A stretch of 36,769 nt of DNA from Balneolales bacterium (GTDB lineage: Bacteria; Bacteroidota; Rhodothermia; Balneolales; Natronogracilivirgulaceae), in the NCBI GenBank assembly GCA_007116685.1, contig SKIC01000048.1, forward strand, positions 1 to 36,769, read 5' to 3'. Below are positions 27,238-36,769 of the stretch, piece after piece (within the stretch, counting starts at the first letter, position 1; each line of letters begins with the position of its first letter). The notes under the pieces were generated by a model. That model did not search any database and had not been told where the DNA came from. It saw only the letters and a program-made list of their open reading frames with translations. A program made the translations under genes and the position numbers.

Positions 27238-28026
27238 TCAAGAATTTGCCCGCATTTCTAATCTTCTGCCGATTTCCGCTGCTCTGTCTGGGTTGCCCAT
27301 AAAGTTATAAAAACGAAATAGCATGTTATCAGCCTGAATACCTAGTTCATTATCATTATCAGCAGAGATACTTTCCAAATAGTCAGCTCCCCACATCACA
27401 TAGCGTTCTGAGTTCTCCTGAGCTGATAGTGCAGACATCATCTGAAAGTAGGTAATTAGACTACTTCGGGAGATGTACATTGGCTCACCCTGAATTGAAA
27501 CATCCTGAAAGTTCTCAATGAGCTCTTTCATTATTTCCTCGGCTTTCTCAATCTCGTTCATCAAAAAGTAGTTGCTGCCTAAAGCGAGTTTTTCAAAGGC
27601 TATGTCTTTTCTGAACTTTTCTTTTCCATCGATTAGAGAAATAGCTTTCAATAAATCCTCTTCCACATTTTTTTGATACTCCGAATAGTCTTTGGCAAGC
27701 CGACTATATAATGTGCTTCTAAGCGCATGGATACTGAATGCCACCATGGTGTCCAGTTCGGTCGCCAAATCGTAGTTTATATCAGATAGACGGGAGATTT
27801 TGCCTCTGATTTCACTCCTATCTTCTACTGTATAAACCAGATTGTAGTTTACGCCTTGTTGATATAAAACGGTGGCAACCCGATGGTGATCAACTCCTAA
27901 GCCAGGTATTTCAATATTTGGCACATAATAAGCGTCTTCAGGCGCGTAATCAGATGTGGTTTTTGGTTGTTCACTTTGGCAAGACCAAATCAACAAAGGG
28001 ATAAATAAAAGGCTAATTAATCTCAT
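27238..28026 (-). CDS. Hypothetical helical (TPR-like) lipoprotein
   Basis: Lipobox-like LLIWSCQSEQPK, then ~230 aa of predominantly helical sequence. Confidence 0.65.
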   Translation of the reverse strand: MRLISLLFIPLLIWSCQSEQPKTTSDYAPEDAYYVPNIEIPGLGVDHHRVATVLYQQGVNYNLVYTVEDRSEIRGKISRLSDINYDLATELDTMVAFSIHALRSTLYSRLAKDYSEYQKNVEEDLLKAISLIDGKEKFRKDIAFEKLALGSNYFLMNEIEKAEEIMKELIENFQDVSIQGEPMYISRSSLITYFQMMSALSAQENSERYVMWGADYLESISADNDNELGIQADNMLFRFYNFMGNPDRAAEIGRRLEMRANS

Positions 28027-28291
28027 TTCTAATACAGGTAGTACTTATTTCTTTTCGGATTTAGAATATACAACTCATCTGATGGCTTTGTGGTATGTAA
28101 ATGTGGCTTCAATTTATACTTACTTACGTTTTCCAGGATGAATGTTAATTACTTGAAATGCTTTGTATTTATTAAGAACCAAAGAAGAAATTCTCCCCGC
28201 AATCTATTATTTTATAGGTCTGTCAGTTTATGCATGCGGTATTCAGTTTAAAATTATTTAATCACACTCAAACACATTAAGGTTATTAGTT

Positions 28292-31000
28292 ATGAGTAAG
28301 TCAGCTTCCAAATTTTCGGCTACGCTTAAGCCTTTCGATACAGGATCGGGCACAGCGCATTTATTTAGTTTGCCCGAACTAACAAATATGGGGTATACCT
28401 CCATAAAGCGTATGCCTTTTACCATTAAAATTCTTTTAGAAGCCGTACTTCGTGAACGCGATGGTTATGTGGTTACGGATGAAGATGTAGAGAACATCCT
28501 GAAATATGATCCTATGATGAAAACGGATACAGAAATTCCGTTTAAACCATCAAGAGTTGTACTTCAGGATTTTACAGGAGTTCCTGCAGTAGTAGATCTT
28601 GCAGCCTTACGCTCGGCTATGAAGAGAATGGGCGGAGATCCAAAGAAAATTAACCCTCAAGTTCCTGTTGATTTAGTAATTGACCACTCCGTACAGGTTG
28701 ATACTTTTGGTCAGGAATACGCATTCATGCATAATGCAAAAATCGAGTTTGAGCGCAACAGAGAGCGCTATGAGTTCTTAAGATGGGGCCAAAAAGCTTT
28801 TGATAATTTCGGAGTTGTTCCTCCTGCTCGTGGCATCGTCCATCAGGTGAACCTCGAATATTTGGCTAAGGGTGTATATACCAAAGAAATGCATGGTAAA
28901 ACAGTAGCCTACCCTGACACCTTGGTTGGTACCGATTCTCACACAACTATGATTAACGGTCTTGGTATTGTTGGTTGGGGTGTTGGAGGAATTGAAGCAG
29001 AGGCTGTTATGCTAGGTCAGCCTATTTATATGCTTATTCCTGAAGTGGTAGGTTTTAAAATTACCGGACAGCTTAATGAAGGTGTTACTGCTACGGATTT
29101 AACTTTGACCGTTACTCAGATGCTGCGTAAAAAAGGCGTGGTTGGAAAATTTGTTGAGTTCTATGGCGATGGTTTAACCAATATGAGCCTGCCGGATAGA
29201 GCAACTATCGCAAATATGGCTCCCGAATACGGTGCCACAGTTGGTTTCTTCCCGATTGATAAAGAATCACTTCGCTATATGTCAAGAACAGGTCGTGATG
29301 AGAAACTGGTGCAGATGGTTGAAAATTACACCAAAGCCCAGGGTGTTTTCCGTGAAGATGGCATGGAAGAGCCGATGTTTGCCGATACCTTGAGCCTGGA
29401 TCTTTCAACGGTGAAAACTTCACTTGCAGGACCAAAACGACCGCAGGATAGAATCACACTGGATGATCTGAAAAAAGACTTTGAAGACTCTTTAGTTTCT
29501 ACAGAGCCTACACGTGGCTTTTCGCTTACACAGGAAAAGTTAGCCGCAAAAGGTACTTTCAAAAATGGTCAGGAAATCGATATGAAGCACGGTGATGTAG
29601 TTATTGCTGCTATCACAAGCTGTACAAATACTTCCAACCCGTCTGTGATGTTAGGTGCCGGTATCGTTGCTAAAAAAGCTGTAGAAAAAGGTCTTAAAGT
29701 TCCTCCATACGTCAAAACTTCTTTAGCACCGGGTTCAAGAGTAGTTACTGAGTATTTGGAAGAATCAGGTCTGACTCCATATTTGAATCAGTTAGGATTT
29801 AACCTTGTTGGTTACGGATGTACAACATGTATTGGTAACTCAGGTCCACTTCCTGAAGCCGTTGATAAAGCTATTGAGGAAGGCGATTTGATTGTAGCCG
29901 GTGTGCTTTCCGGAAACAGAAACTTCGAAGGTCGTATTCACCAAAATGTAAAGGCTAATTATTTGGCATCACCTCCATTGGTAGTTGCTTATGCACTTGC
30001 AGGTACAGTTGACAAAGATTTAGTAAATGAGCCTCTTGGCAAAGGAAAAGATGGCGAAGATGTGTATTTAAAAGACATTTGGCCAACGACAGATGAAATC
30101 CTTGAGCATTTGGACAATGCCGTTCGCCCGGAATTGTTCCATAAAATGTACCACGGAATTGCCGATTCAAACGAAGAATGGAACGCCATCCCTGTTGGGG
30201 GAGGAGACCTCTATGAGTGGGATGAGAAATCTACCTACATCCAGGAGCCTCCGTTTTTTGTTGATATGAGCACAGACGTTGATGAAATCAAGCCAATTGA
30301 AAAGGCAAGAGTGCTTGTGAAAGTTGGGAACTCAATCACAACAGATCATATTTCTCCGGCTGGTGCAATCAAAGCAGATACTCCTGCTGGTCAGTATTTG
30401 ATTGATAATGAAGTTGAGAAAATTGATTTCAACTCCTATGGTTCAAGACGAGGAAATGACCGAGTAATGACCCGTGGAACCTTCGCAAACGTGCGATTGA
30501 AAAATCAATTAGCACCGGGTACAGAAGGTGGTTACACTAAATATTTCCCAACCGGTGAAGTTGAGTTTATCTTTGATGCTTCCAAAAAATATCAGGAAAG
30601 TGGTACTCCACTGATTGTATTGGCGGGACAAGAATACGGAACCGGTTCTTCTCGCGACTGGGCTGCAAAAGGAACCAACTTGCTTGGAGTAAAAGCTGTT
30701 ATAGCGGAATCTTTTGAGCGTATTCACAGATCAAACCTTGTGGGTATGGGAGTATTACCTCTTGAATTCAAAAAAGGCGATACGGTAGATAGCTTAGGTC
30801 TTGATGGATCAGAATATTTCTCTATCCATGTTGATAATAACGTAAAACCAAAGCAACTGATTAAAGTTACCGCTGAAAAAGAAGATGGTACTAAAGTTGA
30901 CTTTGAAGCCGTTTGTAGAATAGATACACCCGTTGAGGTTGATTATTATCGAAACGGTGGTATTTTACATACAGTTCTCAGAAGCTTTCTGAGCGAATAA
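28292..31000 (+). CDS. acnA: Aconitate hydratase, AcnA type
   Basis: [143 protein letters not shown]. Confidence 0.97.
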   Translation: MSKSASKFSATLKPFDTGSGTAHLFSLPELTNMGYTSIKRMPFTIKILLEAVLRERDGYVVTDEDVENILKYDPMMKTDTEIPFKPSRVVLQDFTGVPAVVDLAALRSAMKRMGGDPKKINPQVPVDLVIDHSVQVDTFGQEYAFMHNAKIEFERNRERYEFLRWGQKAFDNFGVVPPARGIVHQVNLEYLAKGVYTKEMHGKTVAYPDTLVGTDSHTTMINGLGIVGWGVGGIEAEAVMLGQPIYMLIPEVVGFKITGQLNEGVTATDLTLTVTQMLRKKGVVGKFVEFYGDGLTNMSLPDRATIANMAPEYGATVGFFPIDKESLRYMSRTGRDEKLVQMVENYTKAQGVFREDGMEEPMFADTLSLDLSTVKTSLAGPKRPQDRITLDDLKKDFEDSLVSTEPTRGFSLTQEKLAAKGTFKNGQEIDMKHGDVVIAAITSCTNTSNPSVMLGAGIVAKKAVEKGLKVPPYVKTSLAPGSRVVTEYLEESGLTPYLNQLGFNLVGYGCTTCIGNSGPLPEAVDKAIEEGDLIVAGVLSGNRNFEGRIHQNVKANYLASPPLVVAYALAGTVDKDLVNEPLGKGKDGEDVYLKDIWPTTDEILEHLDNAVRPELFHKMYHGIADSNEEWNAIPVGGGDLYEWDEKSTYIQEPPFFVDMSTDVDEIKPIEKARVLVKVGNSITTDHISPAGAIKADTPAGQYLIDNEVEKIDFNSYGSRRGNDRVMTRGTFANVRLKNQLAPGTEGGYTKYFPTGEVEFIFDASKKYQESGTPLIVLAGQEYGTGSSRDWAAKGTNLLGVKAVIAESFERIHRSNLVGMGVLPLEFKKGDTVDSLGLDGSEYFSIHVDNNVKPKQLIKVTAEKEDGTKVDFEAVCRIDTPVEVDYYRNGGILHTVLRSFLSE

Positions 31001-31046
31001 AATAAACCGCAAATAAACAGAAGCTAAGGCTTCACTACTTGCAATT

Positions 31047-31080
31047 AAACCCTGATTTCTCACGAGATCAGGGTTTTTTT
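31047..31080 (+). terminator. Rho-independent terminator downstream of acnA
   Basis: AAACCCTGAT-TTCTCACGAG-ATCAGGGTTTTTTT: 10-bp stem and T-run. Confidence 0.88.
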
Positions 31081-31187
31081 ATGCCATATTACCGATTTAC
31101 AGGCAAGTTTTCTTGCAACCTTTGTCGTATTTTAGTATATCTGATTAATAAATAATAGGTTTGAAATAGTTACAGGTTGATAAGGTT

Positions 31188-32060
31188 ATGTCGTTAGGAG
31201 ATCTCGGCAGAATCAATACAAATTTGTTGGCAAAACAATCGCTGGCAAGTTTGAATCGTATAAACAGGACGGTTGCGCAGTCGCAGTTACGTCTTGCTAC
31301 CGGTTTGCGTATTAACCGTGCTGAAGATGATGCCGCCGGTTTTTCTATAGCTGCAAAATTGCGATCAAGAGTTGCTGGTCTGGAGCAGGCCTTACAAAAT
31401 ACCGGAGATGCGAAATCGGTTTTAGATATAGCGGAAAGTTCTCTCAATTCGCTTATCGATATCGTTACAACCTTAAAAACCAAAGCCACTCAGGCAGCTA
31501 ATGGTTCTCTGGGCAGTGAGGAAAGAGGATTCATCCAGCTTGAAGTAGAAACACTTCGTGGTGAAATCGATTCTATTGTCGCTCAAACGCAATTTCAGAA
31601 TCAAGCTCTCTTAGATGGAAATTTTAATGCTAATTTTCAGGTAGGTGAGGGCACTGCTAGTGCAATTTCAGTAGAAATTTCACAGGGAGGAGCCGGTTTT
31701 ACTGCAGCGGAGTTAAACCTCGACGGCATTGACGTCTCTACCCAAGCGGGAGCTTCTTCAGCTCTTACAGAAATAGACGCCGCCATTTCCACTTTGGCAT
31801 CAGCGGTGAATAGTTTAGGAGTTAGTCAGACAAGATTGAGTATCAGAGAAGAATTCCTGTCTCGTTCCATAATTACGAATAGCGCTATAAGAAGTAGGAT
31901 TCAGGATGTGGATTTTGCAAGAGAAACCAGTAATCTAATTCGAGGACAGATTATACAACAAACAGCAATCGCCTCTTTAGTACAAGCCAATGCTGCACCT
32001 GCTTCCATTTTACAGATTTTAAGTATTGATACCCCGTTTGGCTTTGCTACTCGTTTTTAG
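31188..32060 (+). CDS. Flagellin, short form (mostly D0/D1 domains)
   Basis: INTNLLAKQSLASLNRINRTVAQSQLRLATGLRINRAEDDAAGFSIAAKLRSRVAGLEQALQN; C-terminal RSRIQDVDFARETSNLIRGQIIQQTAIASLVQANAAPASILQIL. Confidence 0.93.
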   Translation: MSLGDLGRINTNLLAKQSLASLNRINRTVAQSQLRLATGLRINRAEDDAAGFSIAAKLRSRVAGLEQALQNTGDAKSVLDIAESSLNSLIDIVTTLKTKATQAANGSLGSEERGFIQLEVETLRGEIDSIVAQTQFQNQALLDGNFNANFQVGEGTASAISVEISQGGAGFTAAELNLDGIDVSTQAGASSALTEIDAAISTLASAVNSLGVSQTRLSIREEFLSRSIITNSAIRSRIQDVDFARETSNLIRGQIIQQTAIASLVQANAAPASILQILSIDTPFGFATRF

Positions 32061-32074
32061 CCTATCGGGGTTAT

Positions 32075-33220
32075 CTATAAGCCACGCATGGTGAAGCGTC
32101 GAGCCATAATATGTTTCGCTGGTGTGTTTAATATAGCCCAGAGCATCATTTTTTGAATCAGAGCGAATCTATTTCTATGCCCTACTCTCATGTTAAATTC
32201 AGCTCTTTTGGTAGCTTTTTTAGCCGCTTGTAATCTTTTCTTTTCAAACTTAGTCAAATCACGTTCTAAGGTTTGCTGATTGTAATCCTTAAAAAGTAGC
32301 ACTAAGTCCCAAGCATCCATCCAGCCTAAATTCATACCTTGCCCACCAATAGGACTCACAATATGAGCGGCATCTCCAAGAATAATGACAATCTTATGCA
32401 CCAGTTTTTCGGATAAAAATTGCTCTGCCCGGAAATTCGAAAACATCACATTACTTTCAGGCTCAGGATGAATACCTGTGTATTTTGAAATTAAATTCGT
32501 GAATTGAGGGATATCAACTTCAGGCAAATCTTCAGGTAATTGAAGCACCCATCTTCTTTTTCCGTTAGGCAGAGGGAAGCATTCTACCAAACCCTTCTTA
32601 CAAGCATAAATTGCCGCATCAAACTCAAACGGAGTAGTGTCATCGAAATCTCCCATTGCGTATCTGGATTTGTATGGTTTCCCATGGAATGCCACACCAC
32701 ATTTTTTCCGAATAAGACTGTGTTTACCATCTGCTGCAATTAGAAAACGAGAATTTACATCGTGCGTTTGCTCCTCTAGTAGATATGAAATCTGAACCTC
32801 ATCTTTAATCTTAAAATCTAAAACCTCGGCACCACGAAGCAAACGACTATTCTTACATTTACGGAATGCTTTTTCAAGAATCATTTCCGTTTTAAACTGT
32901 GGAACTGCGAGGATAAAATTAAAAGGAGGTTTGCAGGTCGAGAAGTCCAGAGTTCCTACTTTCTCATTCGCTCCAGTAAAGGCATGACCTTTTACAATTC
33001 TACGTCCAGCCTGTAGAAATTCATCTATCAACCCCATTTTTTGAAAGTATTCCAGTGATGGAGGGTGAATGCCGATGGATTTAGAATGGGAGTGAAGCTC
33101 TTTTTGTTTCTCTAAAATTTGTACAGAAAAATCATTTTGAGAGAGTAAAATTCCAAGGAATAGCCCAACCGGACCGCCCCCCGAAATTACAAAATCATAT
33201 TGCTGATTGGCCTTATGCAT
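32075..33220 (-). CDS. FAD-dependent aromatic hydroxylase/monooxygenase (UbiH/PHBH-like fold)
   Basis: FVISGGGPVGLFLGILLSQNDFSVQILEKQ (Rossmann), IAADGKHSLIRKKCG, VIILGDAAHIVSPIGGQGMNLGWMDAWDL. Confidence 0.88.
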   Translation of the reverse strand: MHKANQQYDFVISGGGPVGLFLGILLSQNDFSVQILEKQKELHSHSKSIGIHPPSLEYFQKMGLIDEFLQAGRRIVKGHAFTGANEKVGTLDFSTCKPPFNFILAVPQFKTEMILEKAFRKCKNSRLLRGAEVLDFKIKDEVQISYLLEEQTHDVNSRFLIAADGKHSLIRKKCGVAFHGKPYKSRYAMGDFDDTTPFEFDAAIYACKKGLVECFPLPNGKRRWVLQLPEDLPEVDIPQFTNLISKYTGIHPEPESNVMFSNFRAEQFLSEKLVHKIVIILGDAAHIVSPIGGQGMNLGWMDAWDLVLLFKDYNQQTLERDLTKFEKKRLQAAKKATKRAEFNMRVGHRNRFALIQKMMLWAILNTPAKHIMARRFTMRGL

Positions 33221-33930
33221 TAAGTCTGTATTTGATTTGCATTGTAAATGAGCAATAATCTAAACGGAAACATTCTTTGAGCCCGCCAACCCTTAGAGCA
33301 AAATCTTGATAATTCTTTCCTGGTAAAACTTCTTTTAATAGAGATAAGACCATCTTCTGTTATGAAAGAATTTCTGAAAAAAGCGACTGTGGCTAGCCAG
33401 AATAATGGTATTGCTAAATCCGACCGCTCAATATCATTAAAAATAACTCTCTTGTTTGCCAGTCGGCCGGCAAAACTCATCATGTCTTGTAATTCGCCAT
33501 CGCTTAAATGATGCATCAAATGGTTTGAAATCACAAAATCGAAGGTTGCTTTAGAATCCAAAAGCGTTTTAATATCGACTAATTTAAAGGTGATATTTTG
33601 ATCTTCAATTCCGGCAAAGGCGATATAATCCATCGCTCTTTTATCCATTTCACAAGCTGTGATTTCTATTGAAAAACCATCCTTACGAGCAAGTTTCGCT
33701 AATAATATGCAAATATCGCCACCCCCAAATCCGATATCTAGAATTGTGTTCACTCCATCTTTTTTGAGATGAGGTTTTATCAGCTTACGATAAATTTTCT
33801 GCCACTTGCTAAGCAACCGATTCACTATGCGAAAGTTATCGTAGGTGGCAAATAACTTGGAGACATCGCAATCTTTTTGGTCCATAGCCTCCACCAGATT
33901 GGGATTTCTGTTTTTTAGAAAAAAAGTCAT
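33220..33930 (-). CDS. Class I SAM-dependent methyltransferase
   Basis: TILDIGFGGGDICILLAKLARKDG (motif I), ITACEMDKRAMDYI, FDFVISNHLMHHLSDGELQDMM. Stop overlaps the downstream start by 1 nt (TAATG). Confidence 0.85.
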   Translation of the reverse strand: MTFFLKNRNPNLVEAMDQKDCDVSKLFATYDNFRIVNRLLSKWQKIYRKLIKPHLKKDGVNTILDIGFGGGDICILLAKLARKDGFSIEITACEMDKRAMDYIAFAGIEDQNITFKLVDIKTLLDSKATFDFVISNHLMHHLSDGELQDMMSFAGRLANKRVIFNDIERSDLAIPLFWLATVAFFRNSFITEDGLISIKRSFTRKELSRFCSKGWRAQRMFPFRLLLIYNANQIQT

Positions 33931-33936
33931 AAAAAC

Positions 33937-35046
33937 CTATGCTCCGATAACTTCAAACAGTCCGGTTTCTACTGTTAATCCAGGGCCAAAAGCCATACTT
34001 AACATTTTCTCGCCCGGCTTTATGTTCGTGTTTTGTAGAATTTCCTTCATCACAAACAATACAGTAGCGCTACTCATATTGCCATTATCTTTCAGGACTT
34101 TTCGAGAAGCAGATACATCTTTATCAGTAAGAGAAAGTGAATTTTGGATTCGGTCCACAATTGCTCTGCCACCGGGATGAACAGCCCAGTATGTAATATC
34201 CTCAACGGATTTTCCGAATTTGTCGAGAACTTCGGTCGTCATTGGTTGAATATTTTCTTCAATGATATCCGGAACATAGGTGGTAAGTACCATGTCGAAG
34301 CCTTCATCCCCAATAGTCCAGGCCATGTCCTTCTCACCTTTTGGGGTGATTCCTGTTTGGAATCCATCCGTTTTGAGTGCGGTCTTATTTGAAGGCTTTT
34401 TACCACTAATCAAAACGGCCGCGCCGCCATCTGCAAAAACAGATCCCGACAAAATAGTGTCGATATCCGCATTGAATTGCAGGTGTAGGGTACATAGCTC
34501 TAAAGCAACCACCAGAACGTGGGCATTTTCGTTATTCCTACAAAAAGCCTCTGCCATTTTTAGTGCAGGAAATGCCGCAAAACAGCCCATAAACCCGATG
34601 TGATATCTTTCCGTCGAAGGGTTCAATCCCAATTCCTTAACGATATAGTATTCCGGGCCGGGAGCAAAAAATCCAGTACAGGAAACGGTAATTACATGTG
34701 TTATTTCCTGGGGACTCACTTGGGCATTTTCTAAAGCTTGCCGGGCTACCTTGCAAAAAAGCCGTGTGGCTTCTTTGGTATAGGTATCATTTCTTTTTTT
34801 TGTTGATGGCGCTTCAAGTTTGTCCCCGTTTTTATCAAAGAATAAAGGTGTATCGTCATTTTCTTCGAAATCTTTGATAACACTATGGCGCTTTTCAATT
34901 TCAGATTGGCTGTAAACTCTATGTATAATGCTTTGGACAGCTCTTCTGTCGCTATTGACGTTTTTTTTTATGAGATCCCGGGTTTGTTCTTGAGTGAAAA
35001 CTTGTTCCGGAACAATGGTTTCTATGTGATGGATATATGCGGGCAT
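33937..35046 (-). CDS. Type III polyketide synthase (chalcone/stilbene synthase superfamily)
   Basis: Catalytic Cys in VITVSCTGFFAPGPEYYIV, His in YWAVHPGGRAIVDRIQ, Asn in LKDNGNMSSATVLFVM; C-terminal MAFGPGLTVETGLFEV. Confidence 0.93.
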   Translation of the reverse strand: MPAYIHHIETIVPEQVFTQEQTRDLIKKNVNSDRRAVQSIIHRVYSQSEIEKRHSVIKDFEENDDTPLFFDKNGDKLEAPSTKKRNDTYTKEATRLFCKVARQALENAQVSPQEITHVITVSCTGFFAPGPEYYIVKELGLNPSTERYHIGFMGCFAAFPALKMAEAFCRNNENAHVLVVALELCTLHLQFNADIDTILSGSVFADGGAAVLISGKKPSNKTALKTDGFQTGITPKGEKDMAWTIGDEGFDMVLTTYVPDIIEENIQPMTTEVLDKFGKSVEDITYWAVHPGGRAIVDRIQNSLSLTDKDVSASRKVLKDNGNMSSATVLFVMKEILQNTNIKPGEKMLSMAFGPGLTVETGLFEVIGA

Positions 35047-35099
35047 ATTGGGCGTTTAATTTTTTAGTATAACCCACAATTTGAAAATTACATTTCAAA

Positions 35100-36491
35100 T
35101 TACGTTGATGTTCCGTTTAGTTGTGGATCAGTAAGTTTGTTTTTCCAGAGTTTTCCTGAAAGTAAATGAAATCTGAGTGTGTGAAAAACAGCGGCAGCAG
35201 TTAAACCGGCAATTAATCCTATCCACAAACCTGGCGCTCCAAAATCCATCATGAATCCCAGGTAGTATCCAATTGGCAGACCAATTATCCAATAAGCAAC
35301 GAGGTTAGCGAACATGGGGATTTTGGTATCTTTCAAGCCACGTAAGGCCCCACTTCCCGCCACTTGTAATCCATCAGATAACTGAAAAATTGCCGCCATA
35401 AAAATCAGGGGAACGCCTAATTCTATAACTGAAATATCGTTGGTATAAATGCCGATTAGTGTTTCTGGAAAAAGTAAAAAACACATAGCGGGAATAAGCA
35501 TCATTGCGGCGGTCAATCCGATTCCAGTGAACCCGGCAAAACGAGCAGTACGTGGGGAGTTTTGCCCAATAGAATGTCCAACTCGTACGGTTATTGCAGT
35601 TCCTAATCCGAACGCGATCATAAAGGTTATTGATGCAATATTTATTACAATTTGATGTGCGGCAATTATCTCTGCGCCCAGGGTTCCAATCAGTAAAGCG
35701 GTAGCAGCAAACATAGAAACTTCCATCGTTGCAGAAATTCCTATCGGGATACCAATGCGCACAATCTCACCGACATATCGTTTTTCAGGCAGACGAAGTT
35801 GTGAGAAAAGCTCGAAGCGCTGATAATTCTTTTTAAAGAAAACATAGATAAACATGCTTAAAAACATGGCCCAGAAAACAATAGCGCTAGCCCAGCCTGT
35901 ACCTACTGCCCCAAGTTCAGGAAAACCAAAACGACCATATATCAGTGCATAATTGAAAAAGATATTGAAGCCTAAGCCAATGAGAGCAACGAATAATGGT
36001 GGTTTGGTGTCACCGAGAGCTTCGCAGAAATATCGAAAAATGGAATAGAAAAAAGCAGCAGGAATCCCCCATGATATGGCATTCAAATAACCGGCGGCTA
36101 TTTCGGTTAGCTCTGGTTCAATCCCAATTTGAATAAGCAGTGGAGTAGCATTTCTGAGAAGTAGCATTGCCGGGAGAGAAAGCAATAGACCGAGCCATAT
36201 TGCTTGCCGTACATTTTTCCCGATGTCTTCAAAGTTTTTTGCACCAAAAAGTTGAGAAATAATGGGACTCAAAGACATCAAGGTGCCGGCGAAAAAAACG
36301 AAAACCGGAAAAAAAAGACTTGAACCAACAGCCACCGCTGCCAAATCTTCTGAACCATATCGCCCGGCCATAACTGTATCTACAAACATCATAGACACCT
36401 GTAACAATTGGGCTCCCATTACGGGTAGGCCAATTGTTAATGTGCGGCGTGCTTCTCTTTTGAAGCGAAGCTGTAAAAGGCGATTATTCAT
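35100..36491 (-). CDS. MATE family efflux transporter
   Basis: 463 aa, ~12 TM; GLPVMGAQLLQVSMMFVDTVMAGRYGSEDLAAVAVGSSLFFP, AAHQIVINIASITFMIAFGLGTAITVRVGHSIGQ. Confidence 0.92.
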   Translation of the reverse strand: MNNRLLQLRFKREARRTLTIGLPVMGAQLLQVSMMFVDTVMAGRYGSEDLAAVAVGSSLFFPVFVFFAGTLMSLSPIISQLFGAKNFEDIGKNVRQAIWLGLLLSLPAMLLLRNATPLLIQIGIEPELTEIAAGYLNAISWGIPAAFFYSIFRYFCEALGDTKPPLFVALIGLGFNIFFNYALIYGRFGFPELGAVGTGWASAIVFWAMFLSMFIYVFFKKNYQRFELFSQLRLPEKRYVGEIVRIGIPIGISATMEVSMFAATALLIGTLGAEIIAAHQIVINIASITFMIAFGLGTAITVRVGHSIGQNSPRTARFAGFTGIGLTAAMMLIPAMCFLLFPETLIGIYTNDISVIELGVPLIFMAAIFQLSDGLQVAGSGALRGLKDTKIPMFANLVAYWIIGLPIGYYLGFMMDFGAPGLWIGLIAGLTAAAVFHTLRFHLLSGKLWKNKLTDPQLNGTST

Positions 36492-36656
36492 GAGGTAGTG
36501 GAAAAATTACAGACGCCAAAAGTAAGGCTTTAAGTATTAAGAAAATTGTGAGATTAATTAAATAACAGTGAGAAACTCTCAGATTTTGAAACCGGATTCA
36601 AAAACATCTTGATAATCAATATATTCTCATATCCATTCACCAAACAAAAAATATAA

Positions 36657-36769
36657 ATGGCATCTTTTGATATCGTAAATGAAATTGACGCGCAAGAAAT
36701 CGATAACGCTGTAAATAATACTTTAAAGGAAGTAGCAACTCGTTATGATTTCAGAGGCTTAGAAACAGA
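36657..36769 (+). CDS. YajQ/DUF520 family nucleotide-binding protein (5' part, runs off the window)
   Basis: [34 protein letters not shown]..., the characteristic YajQ N-terminus; truncated by the window end. Confidence 0.88.
   Translation, partial: MASFDIVNEIDAQEIDNAVNNTLKEVATRYDFRGLET

Noticed and set aside
28027-28291. 265-nt gap before acnA considered for a tRNA, riboswitch or small RNA
   Set aside because: No cloverleaf, CCA-like end or strong conserved RNA motif visible; treated as a promoter/leader region without a specific call.
31100-31120. Sigma-54-like promoter (AGGCAAGTTTTCTTGCAA) upstream of flagellin
   Set aside because: GG-to-GC spacing is 11 nt rather than the required 10, and the element is ~70 nt upstream with no further support. 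It is equally explained as a GCAAG-TTTT-CTTGC hairpin.
36569-36581. TGAGA-AAC-TCTCA hairpin upstream of the YajQ gene
   Set aside because: 5-bp stem only, likely chance; no U-tract of note.
1-36769. Prophage, transposon, CRISPR or classical defence island
   Set aside because: No direct-repeat array, integrase, transposase, restriction enzyme, toxin-antitoxin or phage structural gene was recognised in any reading frame.

Overview
The window is a gene-dense, about 42% GC (estimated by eye) bacterial chromosome segment. Gene content and style suggest the Bacteroidota/Balneolota/Rhodothermota side of the tree; this is inference, not tested. I support 34 protein-coding genes (one truncated at the right edge) and a few intrinsic terminators or hairpins. 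I see no rRNA, tRNA, CRISPR array, transposase or prophage.

Housekeeping content: recF, pdxB, pyrimidine-nucleoside phosphorylase, ispH, smc, the block rplM-rpsI-rpsB-tsf-pyrH-frr (minus strand), acnA, an uup-like ABC-F ATPase, and DUF721 and YbbR-like genes.

Most interesting accessory content:
(1) A PspA/Vipp1 (ESCRT-III superfamily) locus at 7852-13808. It encodes full-length PspA, a 143-aa protein that by eye looks like a C-terminal half of PspA, a two-TM coiled-coil protein, an enoyl-CoA hydratase, a CNNM/CorC-type protein, and an AAA+ ATPase with an apparently degenerate N-terminal AAA-like half and an intact C-terminal AAA module. The first four genes are joined by identical TAA-N-ATG junctions. 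I propose a bacterial ESCRT-III/Vps4-like membrane-remodelling module.
(2) A compact type III polyketide synthase / SAM methyltransferase / FAD monooxygenase cassette (32075-35046) with an adjacent MATE exporter, likely making a modified phenolic lipid or quinone.
(3) Smaller oddities: an orphan compact flagellin, a long charged S2 tail, a palindrome in the rpsB leader, and a possibly truncated gene remnant at the left edge.

All family calls come from motif recognition in the supplied translations. No database search was run.
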